Assembly (NCBI GenBank): GCA_036522895.1
Contig: DATDEX010000286.1
Coordinates: 1-64,000, forward strand
Source of the DNA: JAIOPA01 sp036522895
Lineage (GTDB): Bacteria > Eisenbacteria > RBG-16-71-46
Reading direction: 5' to 3'
DNA: 64,000 bases
Positions 8,831 to 16,500 of this stretch are shown here, piece after piece. The position numbers and the translations under genes are program-made. The notes below the pieces were generated by a model. That model saw only the letters and a program-made list of their open reading frames with translations, did no database searches and was not told the DNA's origin. The first letter of the stretch is position 1. Each line of letters starts with the position of its first letter.

Positions 8831-9523
8831 ATGGCGAGTGTCGGGCTGGTGGGAGGACTGGGTCCGGAGTCCACGATCGATTACTACCGCCGTATCCTCG
8901 AGCGGTGGGAGCGGGAGCGCCCGGGGAGTGCGCCCTCGATCGTCATCGACAGCCTCGACGTGCAGATGGGGCTGCGCCTCGTGCAACACGACCGGGCCGG
9001 GCTCCTCGCGTATCTCCGAGCGTCACTCGAGCGATTGGTCGGCGCGGGCGTGAGCTTCGCCGCGCTCACGGCGAACACGCCCCACCTGGTGTTCGACGAC
9101 CTCGCGGCGGGCTCCCCGGTCCCGCTCATCAGCATCGTCGAGACCTGCGCCGGGGAGGCGAGGCGCCGCGGCTTCACGCGCCTCCTGCTGCTCGGGACGC
9201 GCTTCACGATGGAGGGCGCGTTTTTTCCTACGGTATTCGGCCGGCATGGGCTCTCGCTCGTGCCGCTCGAGCGTGCCGACGTGGCCTGGGTGCACGAGCG
9301 CTACGTCGGCGAGCTCCTGAAGGGCGATTTCCGCGACGAGACGCGGCAACGGTTCGTTGAGCTCGTGGACCGCGTGCGCCGCGAGTCGGGGATCGAGGCT
9401 GTGATCCTCGGCGGCACCGAGTTGCCGTTGCTTCTCCGCGCCACCGAGATCGGCGGCGTCCCGCTGCTCGACACGACCGCGCTCCACGTCGACGCCATCG
9501 TGGCACGGCTGCTGGTGGGGTAG
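8831..9523 (+). CDS. Asp/Glu racemase-fold protein lacking catalytic cysteines
   Basis: 230 residues from the ATG at 8831; GGAGGGG lies 9 nt upstream and MASVGLVGGLGPEST is the family's usual start, so the ATG at 8813 is not preferred. The pseudo-dimeric racemase fold is clear: GGLGPESTIDYY, the NTPH motif, and ILGGTELPLLL. In active racemases of this family cysteines (or Thr/Ser plus Cys) precede NTxH and stand in GCTE. Here the two sites are Ala81 and Gly195, both read directly from the codons. Classical two-base racemisation is therefore unlikely, and an isomerase, lyase or binding role is possible. The next gene starts 5 nt after its stop, so the two are probably translated together. Confidence 0.8.
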   Translation: MASVGLVGGLGPESTIDYYRRILERWERERPGSAPSIVIDSLDVQMGLRLVQHDRAGLLAYLRASLERLVGAGVSFAALTANTPHLVFDDLAAGSPVPLISIVETCAGEARRRGFTRLLLLGTRFTMEGAFFPTVFGRHGLSLVPLERADVAWVHERYVGELLKGDFRDETRQRFVELVDRVRRESGIEAVILGGTELPLLLRATEIGGVPLLDTTALHVDAIVARLLVG

Positions 9524-9528
9524 CGCGG

Positions 9529-9984
9529 GTGAAGAGGCCATCGCCGCATGACGGCGTCTATGCCCGCATCGGGTATTCGCGCAACCACGGCGTGGGGGTG
9601 CGCGCGATCCGGGACGTCCCGGCGGGGACCTACGTGTTTCGTGGCGAGAGCGAGCGCGTCGTGTGGGTGTCGCGAGCCACGGTGCGCCGCCTGCCCGCGG
9701 CGATCCGGCAGCTGTACGAGGACTTCGGCATGGTCTCGGGCGACCGGATCGGTGTGCCGCCGAGCCTGAACATGTTGTCGGTCGGTTGGTACCTGAACCA
9801 CTCCGACCGCCCGAATGTCGAGGCGGACGAAAACGGCCGCTTCCGAACGTTGCGCAGGATCCGGAAGGGCGAGGAGCTGACCGCCGACTACCGGACGTTC
9901 ACGGACGAGGCGCTGCCGTTCAAGCCGAAGCGGTTTCGCAGCGCCCGGAGGGGGTCACTCGCCCGCGGGCGGGCGCGGCGTTGA
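9529..9984 (+). CDS. SET-domain protein
   Basis: 151 residues from a GTG at 9529, only 5 nt after the racemase-like stop, implying coupled translation. The compact SET fold is shown by GVGVRAIRDVPAGTYVF at the start, the pseudoknot segment SVGWYLNHSDRPNV and the closing ELTADYRTF. In the family these build the S-adenosylmethionine and lysine pocket, so this is a putative protein lysine methyltransferase. There is no post-SET cysteine cluster and the tail is Arg-rich (about 15 residues), perhaps for nucleic acid or ribosome contact. A second SET gene lies at 25889-26431. The substrate is unknown. Confidence 0.8.
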   Translation: MKRPSPHDGVYARIGYSRNHGVGVRAIRDVPAGTYVFRGESERVVWVSRATVRRLPAAIRQLYEDFGMVSGDRIGVPPSLNMLSVGWYLNHSDRPNVEADENGRFRTLRRIRKGEELTADYRTFTDEALPFKPKRFRSARRGSLARGRARR

Positions 9985-10147
9985 CGTTCGGTCGGGGCTG
10001 GATGGGCGACGCTCGTCGCCGAACGCCGTGGCACCAATCGGTCCCATGGCGCGCGTCGTGGGCCGCGCTCCGACGATCCCCATTGACGCCGGGGGTCGCA
10101 CGCGGGGAGACTGGCCTCCCGCGCCGAGTGGAAAGGAGCGTGTTCCC

Positions 10148-11851
10148 ATGGCCAGCATCCGCATTCCCGCCGCCCTCGCGACCGCGTCGATCCTGCTCGC
10201 CGCCGCCAGCGCGCACGCCCAGACGGCCACGGCCGGCACGCCGGTCTCCGACACCCACCTCGCCGACGAGAGCCATGCGGGCGTGCTCGCCGACGGTACG
10301 GGCGGCGCCTACGTGGGGTACAAGATCGCCTATCGAAGTGCCTCGTTCCCCGCCGAGATCGCCGTGGCTCGCGTGCTGCCGTCCGCGGGGCGCCACCCCG
10401 ACTGGAGCCCGCTGCCGATGACCCCGGCGGGTTCGCTCGCGCAGACGAACCCGCCGGGCCCCTCGCGGCTCCTGAGGGCACCGCAGGGCGAAGTGCTCGC
10501 CTTCGCCGACTTCGGGACCACCTCGACGCCGCAGGACGTGGTACGCGAGCGCGCGACGCTCGGCGCCGATCCGGCGTACCCGGGATTCAAGCCGAGCTAC
10601 TCGTACAACGTCTTCAACGTCGTGTCCCGCAGCGATGGCGGCGCACTCATCCTGAGCAAGGCGCTCGGCAGCATCAACCTGCTCGCCACCGTCGTGAGCC
10701 CCTCCGGCGCCGGGACGGAGGTGTTCACGCCGCTCTCGCTCAGCAACGGCGTCACGGCCACCCTCGGGGGCGACCGACTCGCAGCCGTGCCGAGCGGCGT
10801 GGACGGCGGCATCGCTGTGATCCTCCTGCCGCAGATCAACCTTTCGGCGACCGGCATCGACATGGTCGCCGTGCGCGTGGATGGCACCGGTCACCCGGTG
10901 TGGCTCCCCGCGCACCGGGTGGTGACCAGCGCGCCGCGCGACCAGATGGAGGAGGTCGCGGTGAGCGATGGTGCGGACGGTGTGATCATCGCGTGGCGCG
11001 ACGATCAGAACATTCCGACGGGGTCCGACATCTATACCGTGCGCCTGCTCTCGACCGGCGCGGTGGCCACGGGCTGGGGCGGGGGAAAGACGATCGCCAT
11101 GGTCGCCGGCGCGCAATACGCACCGAGCATCGCGAGCGACGATGCGGGCGGCGCGTGGTTCGCCTGGGTGGACGAGCGGAACCTGATGCTCGGCGGTACG
11201 GACATTTACATCTCACACCTGCTCGCGAACGGGACGCTCGCCGCTGGCTTCGTCGCGAACGGGCGCGCGCTGTGCGACCAGCCGGGCGACCAGACCGCGG
11301 TCCAGCTCGCGCGCGACGGGAGCGGCGGCTGTTTCGCCGTGTGGCTCGACGCACGCGATGGCGAGGCGGATCTCTATGCCCAGCACCTGAACGCCGCCGG
11401 TGACCCGACCGCGCACTGGGCCGCGGGGGGGACGGCGGTGTGCACCGACGGGACCGCACAGGAGCTCCCGGCGATCGACCTGGTCTCGACCGGTCGCGCG
11501 ATCACGGCATGGAACGACCGGCGGACCGGCGCCAGCATCGTCTACGCGGCGGCGCTCGACGCGGGACTGGGCGTGCTGGCGGTGCCGCGCGACGCGGGGC
11601 CGCGCCTCGCCCTGGCCCCGGTGGCCAATCCCGCCCGGGACGCGCTCGAGCTACGGCTGGATGCGGCGGACGCGGGCGACGTGCGCGTGACGTTGTTCGA
11701 CGTCTCTGGCCGGGTGCGAGCCGAGCGCACGCTCGCGGGTCCCGCGCGCGAGCGGAGCCTGCGCTTCGTCGGGCTCCCGCCCGGGCTCTACCTCGCGCGC
11801 GCCTCGCAGTCGGGCTCGACGACGCTCACGCGCGTCGCGGTCCTGCGCTGA
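10148..11851 (+). CDS. Secreted beta-propeller-like protein with T9SS sorting domain
   Basis: 567 residues from the ATG at 10148, selected by AAAGGAG about 10 nt upstream and a signal peptide (ALATASILLAAASAHAQ). The body consists of about seven repeats of a beta-strand set with signature GGxxVxWxDxR (IIAWRDDQN, WFAWVDERN, FAVWLDARDG, ITAWNDRR), alternating with LLS/LxANG strands, as in bacterial secreted propellers of unknown ligand. The end is a type A sorting domain (NPARDALELRL, VTLFDVSGRV, GLPPGLYLARA). Expected at the cell surface. A strong hairpin closes the unit at 11890-11913. Confidence 0.8.
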   Translation: MASIRIPAALATASILLAAASAHAQTATAGTPVSDTHLADESHAGVLADGTGGAYVGYKIAYRSASFPAEIAVARVLPSAGRHPDWSPLPMTPAGSLAQTNPPGPSRLLRAPQGEVLAFADFGTTSTPQDVVRERATLGADPAYPGFKPSYSYNVFNVVSRSDGGALILSKALGSINLLATVVSPSGAGTEVFTPLSLSNGVTATLGGDRLAAVPSGVDGGIAVILLPQINLSATGIDMVAVRVDGTGHPVWLPAHRVVTSAPRDQMEEVAVSDGADGVIIAWRDDQNIPTGSDIYTVRLLSTGAVATGWGGGKTIAMVAGAQYAPSIASDDAGGAWFAWVDERNLMLGGTDIYISHLLANGTLAAGFVANGRALCDQPGDQTAVQLARDGSGGCFAVWLDARDGEADLYAQHLNAAGDPTAHWAAGGTAVCTDGTAQELPAIDLVSTGRAITAWNDRRTGASIVYAAALDAGLGVLAVPRDAGPRLALAPVANPARDALELRLDAADAGDVRVTLFDVSGRVRAERTLAGPARERSLRFVGLPPGLYLARASQSGSTTLTRVAVLR

Positions 11852-11889
11852 TTGGAGCGACCTAACTCAACGCGATAGTTGGTCTCCTG

Positions 11890-11913
11890 GCGGCCGCCCC
11901 TCGGGGCGGCCGC
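11890..11913. terminator. Hairpin terminator
   Basis: An 11-bp GC stem (11890-11900 with 11903-11913) folding over a tight TC turn, followed by GGGCTTTG, 39 bp after the stop of the preceding secreted-protein gene. Confidence 0.6.
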
Positions 11914-11965
11914 GGGCTTTGCCGCCGGGCCTCTGAACACCGCGACGGGCAAGGCCGGGCGCCGA

Positions 11966-11995
11966 TTGACCCGTCCGCGCGCCGGCTTCTACACT
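11966..11995 (+). promoter_or_regulatory. Sigma-A-type promoter for the YchF-like gene
   Basis: TTGACC at 11966-11971 and TACACT at 11990-11995 with an 18-bp spacer, about 80 bp before the start codon at 12075. This is one of the two best promoter matches in the window, the other being at 23822-23851. Confidence 0.65.
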
Positions 11996-12074
11996 GCGCG
12001 GCTCGAGATTCACCCAGACGCCCGCGCGATTCCCGCCGCGGGCGGTTCTTTGTCGCTCCCCCGGACCCCCCTCG

Positions 12075-13130
12075 ATGGAACGCGTTGGCATCCTCGGTCT
12101 GCCGCAATCGGGCAAGACCACCTTGTTCGAAATCCTGGTGCAGGGCGCCGGCGCGCAATCGGCCGCGACCTCCGGCCGCGAACAGGTGGCGGTCATCGTC
12201 GTGCCCGACGAGCGCGTCGACCGGCTGGCCGTGCTCTACAAGCCGAAGAAGATCACCCACGCCCGCATCCAGTTCGTGGACACCGTCGCCGTCGGGCATA
12301 CGAGCGCCCGCGCCGCCGCGAAGGGCCCGGATCTCTTCTCGGGGGTGAGAAACTGCGACGCGCTGCTGGGCGTGGTCCGCAGCTTCGAGAATCCGGCGGT
12401 GCCGGCCGCCGCCGGCGTGGATCCCGCGCGCGACCTGCGCGACCTCGAGAGCGAGCTGATCCTGAACGACTTGGCGATCGTCGAGTCGCGGCTCCAGAAG
12501 CTGGCCAAGGAGATCCGGGTCGGCCGCAAGGAGGGCGAGCGCGAACACGCGCTCCTGGTCCGCCTCAAGGCCGGGCTCGAGGCCGAGCGGCCGCTGCGCG
12601 GGGAGACCTTCGACACCGAGGACACGAAGCTGCTTCGCGGGTTCCAGTTCCTGACGCTCAAGCCACTGCTCGTGGTGGTGAACCAGGGCGAGGGCGCCGC
12701 CGGCCCGCTCCCGACCGCCGGGGCTCACACGCTGGTCGTCGGGATCGCCGCCCATCTCGAACGCGAGGTCGTGGGGCTCGCGGCCAACGAACGCGACGCG
12801 TTCCGGCGCGAGCTGGGAATCGAGCAGGACGGGCTCTCGCTCGTCATCCGCGCGTGCTACCGGCTGCTCGGCCTCATCTCGTTCTTCACCGTCGGTCCCG
12901 ACGAGGTGCGGGCGTGGACCTTGCGCCAGGGCGACCACGCCGTGGACGCCGCGGGGGAGATCCACACCGACCTCGCGAAGGGGTTCATCCGCGCCGAGGT
13001 CGTCCCGAGCGCGCGGTTGCTCGAGGCCGGCTCGGAAGCGGTCGCCCGCGAGCGCGGCGGCACGCGACTCGAGGGGCGGGACTACGTCGTGCAGGATGGC
13101 GACTGCCTGGAGATCCGGTTCAACAAATAA
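12075..13130 (+). CDS. Divergent YchF/Obg-family P-loop NTPase with TGS domain
   Basis: 351 residues, close to the 363 of E. coli YchF, a ribosome-associated ATPase. The P-loop reads GLPQSGKTTLF rather than the usual GLPNVGKSTLF. The switch region is shortened, the DIAGL motif that follows it in YchF is replaced by DTVAVGH, and the NVNE base-specificity motif is NQGE. The coiled-coil (LRDLESELILNDLAIVESR) and the C-terminal TGS domain (EVRAWTLRQGD, GEIHTDLAKGFIRAEV, DGDCLEIRFN) are well kept. I read it as a divergent paralogue of YchF rather than the housekeeping copy. No Shine-Dalgarno is evident before the ATG. A promoter is at 11966-11995. Confidence 0.85.
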   Translation: MERVGILGLPQSGKTTLFEILVQGAGAQSAATSGREQVAVIVVPDERVDRLAVLYKPKKITHARIQFVDTVAVGHTSARAAAKGPDLFSGVRNCDALLGVVRSFENPAVPAAAGVDPARDLRDLESELILNDLAIVESRLQKLAKEIRVGRKEGEREHALLVRLKAGLEAERPLRGETFDTEDTKLLRGFQFLTLKPLLVVVNQGEGAAGPLPTAGAHTLVVGIAAHLEREVVGLAANERDAFRRELGIEQDGLSLVIRACYRLLGLISFFTVGPDEVRAWTLRQGDHAVDAAGEIHTDLAKGFIRAEVVPSARLLEAGSEAVARERGGTRLEGRDYVVQDGDCLEIRFNK

Positions 13131-13165
13131 GCGGGTGTCGGACCCGGCGCCCCCGGACACTCCAG

Positions 13166-13370
13166 CCGGCCTCATGCATCACGCGAACGATCTCGTCCAA
13201 CGTGAAGCGAACGCTCGTGCAACGCCCGGCGCAAAGCGACATCGGTGGAACACCGCCACGCGCAGGTTCGCCGCGCCCGGGCAGCTTTACTTACCCGGCC
13301 TCCCGCGCCACCCGAACGATCACTCCCAGGGTAAAGCGCACGCTCACGCGCTCGCCTGGCGCGAGGGAGT
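13166..13370 (-). repeat. In-frame 129-bp tandem duplication at a gene 3' end
   Basis: The stretch at 13295-13370, which encodes the last 25 or so residues of the small gene on the minus strand, recurs in diverged form at 13166-13241, exactly 129 bp (43 codons) downstream and in the same frame. Encoded peptides keep SL, G, SVRFTL, IVRV and EAG. A TAA at 13291-13293 separates the two units, so the second unit is untranslated unless the stop is read through. Confidence 0.6.
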
Positions 13371-13524
13371 CCGGGCAGTCGGCCGCGCCCACGCGGCCGG
13401 CCGCGGGTGGGTCCGTGCTGCCCTCGAGCGCGATCACGAGGTCGACATAACGGTCGCCGTGAATGCTCACCGGCATCACCGATCGCACGATGCCGACGCG
13501 GGTTTGGGGAAGGAGCAGGCTCAC
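13291..13524 (-). CDS. Small hypothetical protein
   Basis: 77 residues from a GTG at 13524, 25 bp after the stop of the large C25 peptidase gene and on the same strand, so it may be the last gene of that unit. The sequence is beta-rich (VGIVRSVMPVSIHGDRYVDLVIAL) with a single Cys and no signal or membrane segment. I do not recognise a family. Its C-terminal 25 residues are duplicated in degenerate form further downstream with the amino-acid pattern preserved, which argues that the frame is or was coding. The start is uncertain and the Shine-Dalgarno is weak. Confidence 0.45.
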   Translation of the reverse strand: MSLLLPQTRVGIVRSVMPVSIHGDRYVDLVIALEGSTDPPAAGRVGAADCPDSLAPGERVSVRFTLGVIVRVAREAG

Positions 13525-13549
13525 GCGGCCACCATGGATCGCCCGGACG

Positions 13550-16500
13550 TCAATGGAGCACCACGACTTTTCGCGTCCGCGTCTGCGCGCCGCTGCTCAG
13601 CCTGACCAGGTAGACGCCGCTCGGCATGCGCGCCCCGACGGCGTCGCGCGTGTCCCAGCGGGCCGTGCTCCGGCCGGCGCGCGCCGGGCCCTGCGCGATC
13701 ACGCGCACGCGGCGGCCGGCCAGATCGTAAACCGCCAGCTCGAGCGCGGCGCCGTTCTGCTCGATCGGCACGCCGAAGGCGAACTGCAGTTCCGTACGCA
13801 CCGGGTTGGGATGCGGTGCGGCAAGCTCGAGCGTGCGGGGCGCGACGTCCAGCGCCGGCTCGACGCCGACCGCGTCCGTGGTCTCGCTAAAGCCGGTGCG
13901 CCGGGCATCGTGGTGGAACTGCGGCCACGGGGCAGGGCCCGCGGGCGAGAACGGGAAGTCGTAGTCCCACACGTGCACCGTGCCGCCGAAATCGACGGTG
14001 ACGATTTCGCTCATCCCGTCGCCGTCGCAATCGCACAAGGCCGGCGTGCCCGAGGCTTCGGCGGACATCGTGATGGGGAATCCCGGCAGCATGGCGCCGG
14101 TCACCCCGCTCAGCGCCGCGAGCGATCCGTTCTCGTCGCCCACGACGACGTCATTCACGCCGTCGCCGTTGATGTCGGCCACCACCGGGCTCGCGATCGT
14201 CGCGTCGCTCGTGAGCGAAGAAAAGCGCGAGGCGGCCGTCCATGGCGGGACGGCGGCGCCGTTCCGGTCGAACACGTACACGCGCCCGTTGCCGGAGGCG
14301 AGCACGATGTCGGTGAATCCGTCGCCGTTCATGTCGGCGAGCGCGGGCGAGGATCCCTGGCCGATCCCGGCGGGCGGGAGGAACACCGGGAACCCGGGGC
14401 GGCTCGCTCCGTTCGCCAGTTGGACGTGGATCGAGCCGTCGGCAACCGGTACCACGATCGAGAGCTGCCCGGCGGGCCCATCCAGCCGTCCGACCGCGAC
14501 CGAGCCGAGGATCGGGGCGCCGAGATTGACCGGGAACCCCGTCACGTTCGTTCCGTCCGGCTTCCATGCGTACAGGAACCCATCCGCGCTGCCGTACACG
14601 ATGGCCAGCTGCCCGGGGCCGAGCAGCGGGGCGAGCGCCGGAGTGCCGGTGTTGAAGCCATTCCCGAGCGTCTTGAACACCCCGATCGTGGCCGGGTTGA
14701 GGTCGCCGTCGAGCCATTCGCTGCCGTCCGCGCGAAACGCGTAGAGCGCCGCCCCGAGCGATCCGAACACGATCTCCTGGTGCTGATCGCCGTTCAAATC
14801 GCCGACGGCCACGCTCGACCAGATCGGGTCAGGCAACGGCACCGGGAATCCGGGGCGCGGTACCCCCTGGGCATCGAACGCGAGGAGCTGCTTCGACGTG
14901 AACGTCGCGCCGATCACGTCGCGTCCGCCATCGCCGTCGAGGTCGGCGAACGATCCTCCGCCCCGGTAGAATCGGCCGAGCGTCGTGAAGTCGCCCGGGG
15001 TGGCGCTCGAACCATCGGCATCCACCGGCGCGGTGCCGTTGGAGTGGAACAGGTGAAGCACGTTGCCACCCACGAGAATGTCCATGCCCCCGCCGCTCGC
15101 CCGCGCCACCGCCACCGGGGTCTCGGACGTCTCGCGCGTGAACGCGGGGAAGCCGCCGTGATCCGCCGGACCCGTGCTCGCCGAAGCCGGAGCGCTCGGG
15201 CTCGATTCGTTCCCCGAGCTGTCCACCGCGGTCACCTCGTAGTAGTAGCGCGCGAGCGGGGCCAGGTCCGCATCCGCCCAGCTCGAGGTTCGTCCGAGCG
15301 GGAGCGGCGTGACCTTCACGAACGGACCGGCGGCGGCGACGGCGCGATACACGTTGTAGCCCGCGAGGTCCGGCGCCGGATCGTGCTCCCACTCGAGCGT
15401 CACGCGGCCCGCGCCGCCTGCGGCGGCGACCGCGTTGACCGCGGCCGGATAGCCCATGTCCAGGAGCTGGGTGAGGCGTGATCCGGTCGCGTCGTCGATC
15501 TCGAGCAGGAGTTTCGCGTCGGCGCTCCCGGGCACGAAGCGCACCGGCGTGGTGCTGGCCTCCGCGCCCGGCGGCAGATCGGGCAGCGTGAGCGTCGAGT
15601 CGAGCACGACCGCCAAGCCATCGAGGTCTCGCAGGTGGCCGACGAGCGCGTGCGCGTCGGCCTTGCCCACGTTACGCACCCGGAACGTGTAGCGGACGGT
15701 CTCGCCCGGCTGCGGCCGGCCGTCGTTGTTGCCGGCCTCCTCGCTCTCGGCATGCGCGACCTGCACGAGCTCCGGTGAGCGGAGAAGCAACTGGAAGTGC
15801 TGCTGCTGCTGGAGGCCGCCATCCCCGGCAAGGTCGAGCGTGAACGCGACCTCGTGCTGGTCGGGAGCGTCGGGATCGATCGCGACCCGGAAGCCGCTGG
15901 CCGGGGAGGAGGTGGCGGCGGGATCGATCGCGCCGTAGTCGGCCGTGGGAACCGGAATCGTGATCCAGGGATCCGCGGTGCTCAGCGTGCCGGTGACCGC
16001 GGCCGCAGGCGTCCCGCCCGCGTTGTGCACGGGCACCACCAGGTCCACGAGCTCGCCCGCGTCGGGAAGGCCATCCGCGTCGCCGTGCCGGCCCGCGAAC
16101 GAATCGTCGAGCACGGCCGGGGCCGCTGCCTGGAGCGCGGCGGGAGCGCCCGCCACCACCCGGAGCGATCGCCGCCAGGGGCGCGCGTTGAACGCCGTCA
16201 CCGTGAGCGAGCAGGCGCCGACCGAGTCGGGGTGGAACTGCAGCATCGCGTTGCCCGACCCGTCGGTCAACGCGGAGCGGTACTCGTGGCCCGGCAACCA
16301 TGCCGTGACCCGCGCGCCGAAAAGCGGCGTGCCGGCCACGGCGACCGCGACTGCGAGCTGGCCCTCTCCGGCCGCGATCGAATCGGGCGCCGTTACGGTC
16401 AGCTCGCGCGGGCGCGCCGTGAAGATGCGCAGCTCGGGATCGCCGAGCAGCAGGAGCTCCAGCTCGCTCAGCCGGCCGAAGCCGTCGGATTGCGACACGC

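Noticed and set aside
8813..8831. The earlier ATG at 8813 as start of the racemase-like gene
   Set aside because: It would place the Shine-Dalgarno inside the coding region; the ATG at 8831 has a well-spaced GGAGGGG and begins exactly where family members begin.
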